A DNA stretch of 44,837 nt from Treponema sp. Its GTDB lineage: Bacteria > Spirochaetota > Spirochaetia > Treponematales > Treponemataceae. The notes under the pieces are model-generated. The model worked only from the letters and a program-made list of their open reading frames with translations. It was not told the origin of the DNA and did no database searches. Made by a program: the position numbers and the translations under genes. Location of the stretch: NCBI GenBank assembly GCA_024687165.1, contig JAILEY010000049.1:1-44837 (forward strand). Reading direction: 5' to 3'. This document shows, piece by piece, positions 1-8,600 of the stretch. Each line of letters starts with the position of its first letter. Within the stretch, counting starts at the first letter, position 1.

Positions 1-612
1 GATTCCTCAAAGCGTGAAAAAATTGATTATTGCCTGTGGCCAGTTCTTAATTCACAAAAAGAAATTCCTCTTGGCTTCCAGTCATTCTGGCCGTGTGCAG
101 TTGACACTGATGATGAAGTAGCAGATTTAGAAAAACTTAAAGTTCAGCAGTTTTTAAAAACCTCAGCAGACAGTTTCCAATATGAAAAAATTGACGGAAC
201 GTATATTACAAATCCTTTTATATGTTCAAAAATTGAAACTGAAAAAATTGAAAAAAATTCGTTTTATCTTGGAGCAGAGGTAACAAAAAAAGGTTCAAAA
301 AATCCGATTTTAATTCTTGTGGGAGATCAGTACGCATTTTCAGATCAGATGATGCAATACTCTTCTACTGAGTCAAGTTATGATATCCGTTCACTGGATC
401 TCCTGATTGAAAGCATGTTCCGTTTGTTTGAACAGAATGATTTTATAAAACTGAAAAATAAAAATATTCAGACTTCACAATTAAAAATTTCCGCCGAAGA
501 ATTCAAAGCTTCTGCTGTATCATCAATTTTATTCTGTTCATTATTTCCATTTGCAGTTTTCGCAATTCTTTATGCTCATTCAATATTAAGGAGAAAAAAA
601 TTCAATGCCTGA
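1..612 (+). CDS. GldG-like ABC-transport auxiliary protein, C-terminal part (partial)
   Basis: The reading frame is open from the first base, so this is the last 203 residues of a gene that begins outside the window. The visible part is a soluble region with a segment reading PILILVGDQYAFSD, a region with SLDLLIESMF, and a hydrophobic stretch (about residues 172-197 of the fragment) close to a basic C-terminus, which fits a single membrane anchor. This is the architecture of GldG / ABC_transp_aux proteins, which accompany ABC transporters. The DUF4340-type gene that follows and overlaps by 8 bp is the usual partner of such proteins, and this neighbour is the strongest support. The substrate is unknown. 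An internal ATG at 319 is not the real start, because coding continues upstream of it without a stop. Confidence 0.65.
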   Translation, partial: DSSKREKIDYCLWPVLNSQKEIPLGFQSFWPCAVDTDDEVADLEKLKVQQFLKTSADSFQYEKIDGTYITNPFICSKIETEKIEKNSFYLGAEVTKKGSKNPILILVGDQYAFSDQMMQYSSTESSYDIRSLDLLIESMFRLFEQNDFIKLKNKNIQTSQLKISAEEFKASAVSSILFCSLFPFAVFAILYAHSILRRKKFNA

Positions 613-1459
613 AATATCAAAGAAAAAGATTTTAAAAATTGTCAGAACAGCAAACATTCTTCTCTTTATTATTTACGCATCAACAATTGCTGTTTCACTT
701 CTGAAAAAAAATGCTATAGAAAAAGAAGGTTCAATCTTACAGGATAATCAGAAAGAAAAAATTAGATTCATAGAAATCCGCAGTGGAAATGAAAGCAAAA
801 TCAACTTTGAAAAAAAAGGCTTACTATGGACTGTATCGGACAATGATAAAAATAACCCAACGTTGGCAATTGCAGATTCTAATATGGTCAATGCACTTCT
901 GGAAAACACCTGTAAAAAATCAAAAATGATAAAAAAAGCTGATAATAAAACTTCACTAGTTCCGTTTGAACTAACCGAAGAACAATCAACAAGAATTACC
1001 TTCAGAGACAGCAAGGGCAGTGTGCTTACAGATTTTTATCTTGGAAAAAATAATTTACACACACACAACACTGCATTCAGATATGCAGATGAAAATACAG
1101 TCTGGGAAAAAGAATTCAATGCAGAAAAATCAACTGACATCAATTCATGGGCAGAACATTTGATTTATCCAGAATTTATTTCAGAGAAAAACACGGGACT
1201 TACAAGGGGTAGAATTTCAAAACTTCGCCCATCAGAAAATGCAATCCCTGAAAAAATAATAAAAAAAGAATTTCAAGAATCATCAAAAATCATTCTGCGG
1301 ATTTACAGCGCAGGAGAAAACTATCTTGTGGAACCTGAATTTATTACAGGAAACAGTTTTGATCCTGAAGCAAAAGAAGCTTTAAAATTCTTGAAATTTA
1401 ATTATACTGTCAGTGCTTATACGTTTGAACGACTTTTAGCGGAAGGTAAAAATGAATAA
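605..1459 (+). CDS. DUF4340-type membrane-anchored protein
   Basis: 284 residues. The N-terminus has a short basic start, then one membrane segment (about residues 14-32), then a large extracytoplasmic domain rich in Lys, Glu and Asn. The stretch around residues 45-110 (IRFIEIRSGNESKINFEKKG, then a tryptophan-containing strand) and the later ITFRDSKGSVLTDFYLGKN are typical of DUF4340 proteins, which compare a modelled residue with an exposed beta-sheet; no enzymatic function is known. AAGGAG about 10 bases upstream supports the ATG at 605. The gene overlaps the GldG-like gene by 8 bp and folC by 8 bp, so all three are probably translated from one message. The GldG/DUF4340 pairing suggests a role in an ABC export complex; that is inference from neighbours. 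Confidence 0.65.
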   Translation: MPEISKKKILKIVRTANILLFIIYASTIAVSLLKKNAIEKEGSILQDNQKEKIRFIEIRSGNESKINFEKKGLLWTVSDNDKNNPTLAIADSNMVNALLENTCKKSKMIKKADNKTSLVPFELTEEQSTRITFRDSKGSVLTDFYLGKNNLHTHNTAFRYADENTVWEKEFNAEKSTDINSWAEHLIYPEFISEKNTGLTRGRISKLRPSENAIPEKIIKKEFQESSKIILRIYSAGENYLVEPEFITGNSFDPEAKEALKFLKFNYTVSAYTFERLLAEGKNE

Positions 1460-2813
1460 AAGTGCAATCGGTGTTTTTGAAGAATTTGCCGACGAATATT
1501 TAAATTTTGAACATACACCAGTTAAAAATATTTTCTGGCTGGACACAATGGAATTCTTGTGTGAACGATTCGGTCATCCGGAAAAAAAATGCAGAACAAT
1601 CCATGTTGCAGGTTCAAAAGGAAAAGGTTCACTTTCAAAAATGATTGCATGTACTCTTGAAAAAGCCGGATATAAAACAGGACTTTATTCATCCCCGCAT
1701 ATTTTAAATTTTAACGAAAGAATTGGAACAGCCAGCGGACCATTTGAAGAAGAAATATACGAAAAATCTGTCAGGGAGCTCATTGAAACAATAAAATCAA
1801 TTAAAATTGTTGACCTCCCTGCACAAAGACCGATTACATGGTTCGAACTTGTAACTATGCTTGGCATGCTGTGCTTCAAAAATGCTGGCTGCGATTTTGC
1901 AGTTTATGAAGTAGGACTTGGAGGCAGGCTTGATGCAACAAACGTAATAAAACCGGAAATTTGCTGCATTAACCAGATTGAAAAAGAGCACACCGAATTT
2001 TTAGGCGACACACTTGAAAAAATTGCATTTGAAAAGGCAGGAATCATAAAAGAAAATACACCAGTCATAATTAGTCCATTTCAATCAGAAAGCGTAAAAA
2101 AAGTTTTCTCTGAAATCGCAAAAGAAAAAAATGCACCGATTTTTTTTACAGAAAATACTTTGAAAATTACTCAAGATGTACAAATTAATAGACAATATAC
2201 AGAAAATTTCTCTATTTCTTCATCATATTTCAGCCGGGATATGAACTTTTCACTCAAAATGCCGGGAAAATTTCAGCAATACAACACAGCAACAGCATGT
2301 ATCGCACTCAAAACAATTCTGCCAGATCTCAATGAAAACATAATCGAAGAAGCAATCAACAGTATTACTATGAGCGGAAGATTTGAGATTGTACAGAATT
2401 TAAAGAATTTTCCGCATATGAGCGCATTAATTTTAGACGGAGCTCATACGGTAAACAGTGTAAACTTTACAACAGAAACCTTTGAAAGATTTTTTAAAGA
2501 CAAAGAAGCACACCTTTTGTTTGGATGTGCTGCCGATAAAGATGTGGAAAATATCTCGCTGCTGTTTAAGGGAAAATATTCAAACGTTATAATTACAAAG
2601 CCGGGAAGCGTAAAAGAATGCAATTTTGAAAGAATGAAAAAAGCCTTTGATACAGCAGAAATAGACTATATTTCCTGCAGTGATTATACAAAAGCTGTAA
2701 AACTTGCACTGGAAAAAGCTGACGCAGAAAACGCAGTACTTCTTGTTACAGGAAGTTTCTACCTTGTATCTGAAGTAAAAAAATTCCTTCTTTCACTTAA
2801 ATGTACAGATTAA
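1452..2813 (+). CDS. folC: Folylpolyglutamate synthase / dihydrofolate synthase family (Mur ligase-like)
   Basis: 453 residues, a usual FolC length. The ATP-binding loop GSKGKGS is at residues 54-60, followed by SPHILNFNERI (81-91), the FolC signature in which the substrate-binding omega loop lies. YEVGLGGRLDATN and the CINQIEKEHTEFLG segment are further family signatures of the central ATPase domain. A C-terminal Rossmann-like domain begins near residue 300 with LILDGAHTVNS, matching the conserved DGAHN-type element. The enzyme adds glutamate to folates and possibly to dihydropteroate. GGAAGG just upstream supports the ATG, and the start overlaps the preceding gene by 8 bp. It is convergent with alr, with only about 10 bp between stops and no clear terminator. 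Confidence 0.9.
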   Translation: MNKSAIGVFEEFADEYLNFEHTPVKNIFWLDTMEFLCERFGHPEKKCRTIHVAGSKGKGSLSKMIACTLEKAGYKTGLYSSPHILNFNERIGTASGPFEEEIYEKSVRELIETIKSIKIVDLPAQRPITWFELVTMLGMLCFKNAGCDFAVYEVGLGGRLDATNVIKPEICCINQIEKEHTEFLGDTLEKIAFEKAGIIKENTPVIISPFQSESVKKVFSEIAKEKNAPIFFTENTLKITQDVQINRQYTENFSISSSYFSRDMNFSLKMPGKFQQYNTATACIALKTILPDLNENIIEEAINSITMSGRFEIVQNLKNFPHMSALILDGAHTVNSVNFTTETFERFFKDKEAHLLFGCAADKDVENISLLFKGKYSNVIITKPGSVKECNFERMKKAFDTAEIDYISCSDYTKAVKLALEKADAENAVLLVTGSFYLVSEVKKFLLSLKCTD

Positions 2814-2823
2814 AATGATTACT

Positions 2824-3975
2824 TTAATCAACGTAAATTCTTGGAACACGCTTTGAAATTCCACATGTAATCTCGTAGGAAATTGTACCTGTCAAACGGG
2901 CAATATCATCCGCAGTCTGAGAAGCACCATCTTCCTTGCATCCGAAAAGAATTACTTTATCCCATCTTTTTACGCCGTGATTTTTTCCAAGATCGATCAT
3001 ACACTGATCCATACAGATTCTGCCTCTTACAGGATAACTGTTACCTTTAATGGATACAGAAACTCCTTCAACAGAAAATCTTCTAAACCATCCGTCCTCA
3101 TATCCCACAGGAAGAACAGCAATATCCGTATCTTTATCTGCAACCCACGTACATCCGTAGCCGACCGACTTTCCTGCAGTAAAAGGCCTGATTGCACATA
3201 CTGCAGTTTCAACTGACATTACAGGCTTTAAGTCTATTTTAATATTTTTTGATTCAAGGAACTCCTTTGAAACTTCATCAGCGTAATAGCCGTAAACAAT
3301 AATCCCCGGTCTAACCATATCCATGTGATATTCTGGATTATTAAGTGTAGCAGCAGAGTTAGAGCAGTGACAGATTCCAGGATCAATTCCCATATCTTTA
3401 ATTGATTTAATTGCAGATTTAAAAGCTTCAGCCTGTTTTTTAGTATATTCAACAGCTTCTTTTGAAATCCCGTCACTCAAAGCAAAATGAGTACCAGTTC
3501 CACCAAGTTTTAAAACACCAGTCTTTACAATTTCACAAGCAAATTTTCCAGCCATTTCAGGCTCGCACCCGATTCTTCCCATACCGCTGTCTACTGCAAG
3601 ATGAACAGGAAAATCCTTCAAACCAACAGATTTACAGACACCGGCAAAAAGCTGAATATACTCGCTGTCAAAAACAAAAGGGGTAAGTCCAAATCGAACT
3701 GCATCAGGAATTTCTTCCGGAGAACATAAGCTCAAAAGCAAAAGAGGAACTTTAATCCCTGCTGTTCTAAGCTCAATACCTTCATCAACAGTTGCAATTG
3801 CAAGATAATCAGCGCCAGCTTCAACCGCAGCTTTTGCACATGGAACTGCTCCATGTCCGTAAGCATCAGCTTTAATCGCAACACACATTTTTACATTTTT
3901 TTTCAGAAGTTTTTTTATCGAAGCAACATTTGAACGCAAATTTCCAAGATGAATTATTGCTTTTGTAGTACGCAT
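2824..3975 (-). CDS. alr: Alanine racemase (PLP-dependent)
   Basis: 383 residues, standard length. The PLP lysine lies in AIKADAYGHG at Lys35, with the phosphate-site VRPG motif around Arg223. The second catalytic base, Tyr273, is in VGYGCTW, and RGRICMDQCMIDL around residue 320 is the conserved C-terminal signature. It interconverts L- and D-alanine, supplying D-Ala for peptidoglycan in the cytoplasm. GGGGA about 8 bases before the ATG supports the start. It lies downstream of tRNA-Leu and its terminator, so it is probably transcribed separately from the tRNA, although the terminator sits inside its short leader region and no clear promoter for alr was identified. Confidence 0.95.
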   Translation of the reverse strand: MRTTKAIIHLGNLRSNVASIKKLLKKNVKMCVAIKADAYGHGAVPCAKAAVEAGADYLAIATVDEGIELRTAGIKVPLLLLSLCSPEEIPDAVRFGLTPFVFDSEYIQLFAGVCKSVGLKDFPVHLAVDSGMGRIGCEPEMAGKFACEIVKTGVLKLGGTGTHFALSDGISKEAVEYTKKQAEAFKSAIKSIKDMGIDPGICHCSNSAATLNNPEYHMDMVRPGIIVYGYYADEVSKEFLESKNIKIDLKPVMSVETAVCAIRPFTAGKSVGYGCTWVADKDTDIAVLPVGYEDGWFRRFSVEGVSVSIKGNSYPVRGRICMDQCMIDLGKNHGVKRWDKVILFGCKEDGASQTADDIARLTGTISYEITCGISKRVPRIYVD

Positions 3976-4016
3976 TATTTTTCCCCAAATCCCAAAAAGA
4001 ATAAAAGTTTTATCAT

Positions 4017-4060
4017 AAAAAAAAGGGAACCAGCGGATGATTGTAACATCAAAGGTTCCC
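4017..4060 (-). terminator. Rho-independent terminator of tRNA-Leu
   Basis: On the minus strand GGGAACC pairs with GGTTCCC (arms 4054-4060 and 4025-4031). A second inner GATG/CATC stem lies in the loop, and a run of eight T residues follows. It sits 7 bases after the tRNA 3' end and about 40 bases before alr. Confidence 0.85.
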
Positions 4061-4067
4061 TGAACAA

Positions 4068-4151
4068 TGCCCAGAACGAGACTTGAACTCGTACATCCTT
4101 TCGGACTCTAGTACCTGAAACTAGCGTGTCTACCAATTCCACCACCTGGGC
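4068..4151 (-). tRNA. tRNA-Leu, anticodon CAG
   Basis: 84 bases. The acceptor GCCCAGG pairs with TCTGGGC (one G-U), discriminator A. The anticodon stem CTAGT/ACTAG encloses the loop TTCAGGT, giving anticodon CAG. There is a long variable arm (TCC GAAA GGA), as expected for a class II leucine tRNA, and a T arm ACGAG/CTCGT with loop TTCAAGT. CCA is not encoded. A promoter (4166-4194) and terminator (4017-4060) flank it, so it forms its own transcription unit. Confidence 0.95.
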
Positions 4152-4165
4152 TGAAAACATCATGG

Positions 4166-4194
4166 ATTATAAAATAATCATAAAAAAATGTCTA
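4166..4194 (-). promoter_or_regulatory. Sigma-70-type promoter of tRNA-Leu
   Basis: Minus strand: TAGACA (4194-4189), 17-base spacer, TATAAT (4171-4166). Predicted transcription start is about 8 bases before the tRNA 5' end. The -35 box overlaps the stop codon of the upstream zinc-ribbon gene. Confidence 0.8.
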
Positions 4195-4605
4195 CAAGGC
4201 GGATGATGTATTGCATCTGACGAATAAAACAAACACAACAAGTCCAAGGACAACAACACTTGCAATAAAAAGCCACGCAGGTACTGCATCAGAAATTCCA
4301 TTATGCTCATGTTTTTTAAATGCAAGTTTTATTGATTTTTTAGATTTTGCAGAAAGTTTATGTTTTCTTCCGTCAAGTGTACGTGAACCTGATGAAGTTC
4401 CATAAAGTTCCTCTGTTGAAAAAGCGTAATGACAGGAAGGGCAGCCGGAAGCAAAATCCCGGACAGTACCGATATGACCACATTTTGGACAACGGACCGC
4501 TGCAAAAAATCTTCCGCATTTAGGACAGAATTTCGCATTTGCAGCAACCTCGTTTCCGCAGCCTTCACAAAAAAACTTAGCCTTTTTGTCGCCGGATGAT
4601 GCCAT
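4192..4605 (-). CDS. Double zinc-ribbon protein with C-terminal membrane anchor
   Basis: 137 residues. Four CxxC pairs (C13/C16, C27/C30, C39/C42, C55/C58) form two consecutive zinc ribbons, the pattern of DZR or zinc-ribbon_2 domains. A basic linker of Ser/Lys-rich sequence follows (about 76-92), then one hydrophobic segment (about 111-132) ends almost at the C-terminus. The sequence fits a tail-anchored protein with its metal-binding head in the cytoplasm. The start codon shares one base with the stop of the upstream secreted-protein gene (TAATG), so translation is probably coupled. The function is not known; zinc ribbons here could bind protein or nucleic acid. The stop overlaps the tRNA-Leu promoter. 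Confidence 0.75.
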   Translation of the reverse strand: MASSGDKKAKFFCEGCGNEVAANAKFCPKCGRFFAAVRCPKCGHIGTVRDFASGCPSCHYAFSTEELYGTSSGSRTLDGRKHKLSAKSKKSIKLAFKKHEHNGISDAVPAWLFIASVVVLGLVVFVLFVRCNTSSAL

Positions 4606-5573
4606 TACTCAGTTCCCAGAATATCTACAGTGTAATCGTAAATCTGCCAGATTCCATCACGCTGACGAACATAATATGTATAGCGCTTCCTTTCAAAATA
4701 GTTTTCATTCTTAAACCATTCAAGAACTCTTACAGTACCTTCAGTTTCAGAATAAGATGTTCTCTCAATCCTGAATTTAGATGGAATTGCAACGATATCA
4801 GATTCAACTCTCTGTGTCATAAGTGATGCACGAAAAGCACGAAGCATTTCAACTCTTTCATCTGCGCTTGAAATCTTATATTTTTCACTGCGGCTAGAAT
4901 CACGCTTAAGCATTTCTTCAAGATCCATATAAAGGAAATACTGATCCCAAAGGCTCTTCTGTCGTGCAATAATTGTCTGCTCAACAACTTTATCCGGACT
5001 GATTTCTTCAGGCTGAAGAACAACAGAAGTTTCAGTTTCAACAGGAAGAACTGAAGATGCCACAGCAGTTGGTGAAGGGCGAACCTCAAGGCTCAATCTG
5101 TTTGAAATAAGACAATTTTCTTTATTTCTGTAAAGTTCCGGATAAAAACGAAGCTCAATGTAATAGATTGAAGGATCCTTTACTTCAAGATATTCCTTAA
5201 GATTTTCACGAAATGAATATTCTTCTCCCGGTTCAAGTGAAATTTCACGGAAGTATACAGTCTGATTTGAAGTTCTTTTTCTGATGAGGCGTGAAGTAGA
5301 AGCAAGCTGCGTCTTTTTTACATTGAATGCAGTAAAATCAATCGAGAACATCTTGTCATCAGCAACCTTAAACCTGAGTGTTTCAGCACTTGTATTTGCA
5401 ACAGTAATGTAAACATACACAGGATTGTTTTCAGCATCTCCAGGATAATACATCGTTCTGTCGTAGAATTTAATCGAAACTTCAGCACTGTCAGCAAAAT
5501 CTTTAGCATATGCAGTATGGCAAAACACAACAAAAACTGCTATCATCGAAAGCAACGAGCGTTTAATATTCAC
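4605..5573 (-). CDS. Uncharacterised exported protein
   Basis: 322 residues. A signal peptide is clear: MNIKRSLLSMIAVFVVFCHTAYA, with probable cleavage after AYA at 23, so it is predicted periplasmic. No lipobox cysteine is at the cleavage site. Residues about 35-165 look like a beta-sandwich, with alternating hydrophobic strands and phrases such as YVYITVANTSAETLRFKV and EISLEPGEEYSF, resembling an Ig-like or BsuPI-type fold. Residues about 205-320 carry charged helices and end in strands YTYYVRQRDGIWQIYDYTV, which resembles an NTF2-like or DUF4440-style domain; both fold guesses are inference. The start is GTG at 5573, supported by AAGAGGT about 8 bases before it. The downstream zinc-ribbon gene is translationally coupled. 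No specific function can be named. Confidence 0.7.
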   Translation of the reverse strand: MNIKRSLLSMIAVFVVFCHTAYAKDFADSAEVSIKFYDRTMYYPGDAENNPVYVYITVANTSAETLRFKVADDKMFSIDFTAFNVKKTQLASTSRLIRKRTSNQTVYFREISLEPGEEYSFRENLKEYLEVKDPSIYYIELRFYPELYRNKENCLISNRLSLEVRPSPTAVASSVLPVETETSVVLQPEEISPDKVVEQTIIARQKSLWDQYFLYMDLEEMLKRDSSRSEKYKISSADERVEMLRAFRASLMTQRVESDIVAIPSKFRIERTSYSETEGTVRVLEWFKNENYFERKRYTYYVRQRDGIWQIYDYTVDILGTE

Positions 5574-5622
5574 AGGTATTACCTCTTAAATCTATTATCT
5601 TTTTTAATTATCGGCAGATAGA

Positions 5623-8600
5623 ATGAATAGTTTACAGACAAAATACTCAAATTCTCTTGTTCCACTTTTAAGCAGATGCACTTCAATTCATGAGGCTGCA
5701 GTAACTTGTGCTGATTCTTCGTCTGATCAGTTTCCCGTACAAGTTTCTGGAATGAAGGGAAGTCTTTATGCTTTTTTTATTCAGCAGATTTCAGAAAGAA
5801 TACAGCTCAACATGCTTCATGATAAACAGTACAACAATAAATTCTCCCAGTTTCAAAAGGATTTTATAATTATCGTTTCAAATCCAAAGGAAGCTGAAGA
5901 ATGTGCATGCGACCTTCTGACTGCATTTGGAGAAGAAAACATAAGTATCTGTAAGCTTCCATGGTGGGGATCAATTCCGTACAGACCGTCTGCAAAAGGC
6001 TCTGCAATTTTTGGAGAAAGAGCTGGAATTCTTGCTAAACTTGCCACAAAAAATCCCGTATCATCAAAGCCCCGGATTTTCATTTTAAACCAGAGGTCAC
6101 TTTTAAATCCCGTACCTCCTGCAGAATATACAAAATCACTTGTAACAGTTTTGAAAAAAGGCCAAACCTTTGATAGTGAAGAACTTGCAGAAAAACTTAT
6201 TTCCCAGGGGTATACAAGAGTTCCAAAAGTCGGTATGAAAGGTGAATTTGCACTTCGCGGGGAAGTCCTGGATATTTTCATGAGCGGAGAAGAATATGCC
6301 CACAGAATTGTTTTTGACTTTGACACAATTGAACAGATAAAAGCCTTCGAACTTGAAACTCAGACTTCAAAAAAAACAGAAGATACCCTTGTGATCTACC
6401 CGATGAAAGAAGTTGTATGGAGCGACGAACTGATTGGAAAGCTTGAAGAAGTTTTCAATTCCATGGAAAAAGGCATAAAGAATAATTATGCTGAATATGA
6501 TACTGTCAGACGTTCGGCAGTTATAAAATCACCTGCAGAAAATGAAACTAACGATTGTTCATTTGATAAAGAATCGCTTTCAGACGGAGAAATCCAGCTT
6601 TCACTTACTCCGGCCGCACTCGCTGAAAAAGAAAGAATCCTTGAAGAACTGATGGTAAACCGTGAAGCTGAGGGCGAGGAGCTTTTTTACGGCTGTCTCT
6701 GGAACAAAACTTACACGGTAATGGATTATATTGAAAAGGACACACCTATATTCTGCTGTGATTATGACAGGCTTTTGAACGCATGCAAAATGCTCATTAA
6801 CGAATATGAAGTATCCTACAGAACAGCCAGACAGCAGCTGCCGGTTCTTCCGCCTCAAAAAATGCAGGCAGATTTTTTAACAATACTCAGACAGAGCAAT
6901 CGACTTACAGCATTCCGTTCCCTTGAAACAATGAGTAACGCAGACGATGAAAACGTTCCGTCACCTGCAGATATGGATACAGATTCGCTGGTAACAGATG
7001 CAATAAGTTTCAACACAAGCTTAAAAATTCCGTGCGACAGCGGCCAGTCTTTCTTCGGCAACATAAACTATTTCAAGGAACAGCTTAGTACATTCTTTGA
7101 GATGGGCTATAAAGTATTTGTATTTGCAGACAACGAGAATCAATCCCTGAGAATGAAAGAAATCCTGAAGGAATTTACGGAAATATTTATTCTCCCGCAA
7201 GCAATAAGCAGTGGCTTTGCACTTTCCGATGAAAAAATTCTCGTAATTCAGGAAAATGAAATATTCGGCAGAAAGAAGAAAAATACATCTGCTATCCGCA
7301 AAGTTAAATCAAAAGCAATAGATACATTTGTAGAACTTAATCCGGGAGATTTCATAGTTCACATAAACTACGGAATCGGGCTTTTTAAGGGAATTGAGCG
7401 CATAAAAGCAATGGGAACTGAAAGGGACTACATAAAGCTTGAATATGCGGAAGAAGAAATCGTATTTGTTCCGATTGAACAGGTGAATATGGTCCAGCGC
7501 TATATTGGATCCGGGGACTCAAAACCAAAGCTTGATAAAATCGGTGGAAAAAGCTGGAATGCACGAAAAGCAAAAACTCAGGCTAAAGTTGAGGAAATTG
7601 CAGAAAAACTCATAGATCTTTATTCAAAAAGACAGGCTTCACGAGGATTCCCGTTCCCGAAAGACACAGAATGGTCTGCAGCATTTGAAGCGGCATTTCC
7701 CTATGAAGACACACCAGACCAGGCTGCAGCAACAAAAGACATAAAAGAAGACATGGAGCGACCTGTACCAATGGACCGTCTTGTCTGCGGCGATGTAGGC
7801 TACGGAAAGACAGAAATTGCCATGCGTGCGGCATTCAAAGCCGTAATGGGCGGAAAACAGGTTGCATTCCTTGCACCTACAACAATTCTGGCAGAACAGC
7901 ATTACGAAAACTGCATTGAAAGATTCAGAAATTTTCCTGTAAAAATTGCGCAGATGTCACGATTTGTAAGCAGCAGTGAACAGAAAAAAACTCTTGAGCT
8001 TCTAAAAAATGGCGGAGTAGACATTCTTGTTGGAACACACAGAATTATCCAGAAGGATGTACAATTCAAGGACCTCGGTCTCATGATTATTGACGAAGAG
8101 CAGAGATTCGGCGTAAAGGACAAGGAAAAACTAAAGGTTCTCAAGCACAACATAGATTCACTTGCATTAAGTGCAACACCAATCCCGAGAACTCTTCACA
8201 TGAGTCTTCTTAAAATCCGCGACATGAGCCTTCTGACAACGCCGCCGCAGAACAGACAGAGCGTAGAAACAGTAATTGAAGAATACAACGAAGAAAAAGT
8301 CGCACGTGCAATACGAAATGAAGTTGCCCGCGGAGGACAAGTATTCTATCTGCACAACAGAGTTGAATCCCTTGAAGAAGTGCGTATAAAACTTGAAAAA
8401 CTTCTTCCGGAACTGATGGTTGATGTTGCTCACGGTCAGATGACGAGCGAAGAACTTGATGATATTTTCAGAAGATTCAAAATGGGCGGCTTCCATATTC
8501 TGGTCGCAACAACAATTATTGAAAACGGAATTGATATTCCGAACGTAAACACAATCATAATTGACCGTGCTGATATGTACGGCGTCAGTCAGCTTTACCA

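Noticed and set aside
3975..4163. 62-codon frame over the tRNA-Leu gene
   Set aside because: It translates the tRNA and its terminator; not a protein gene.
5853..6326. 157-codon open frame antisense inside mfd
   Set aside because: It lies wholly over well conserved mfd coding sequence; no ribosome binding site and no recognisable protein. Other antisense frames of similar size (11847-12296, 16181-16642, 19281-19679) were rejected for the same reason.
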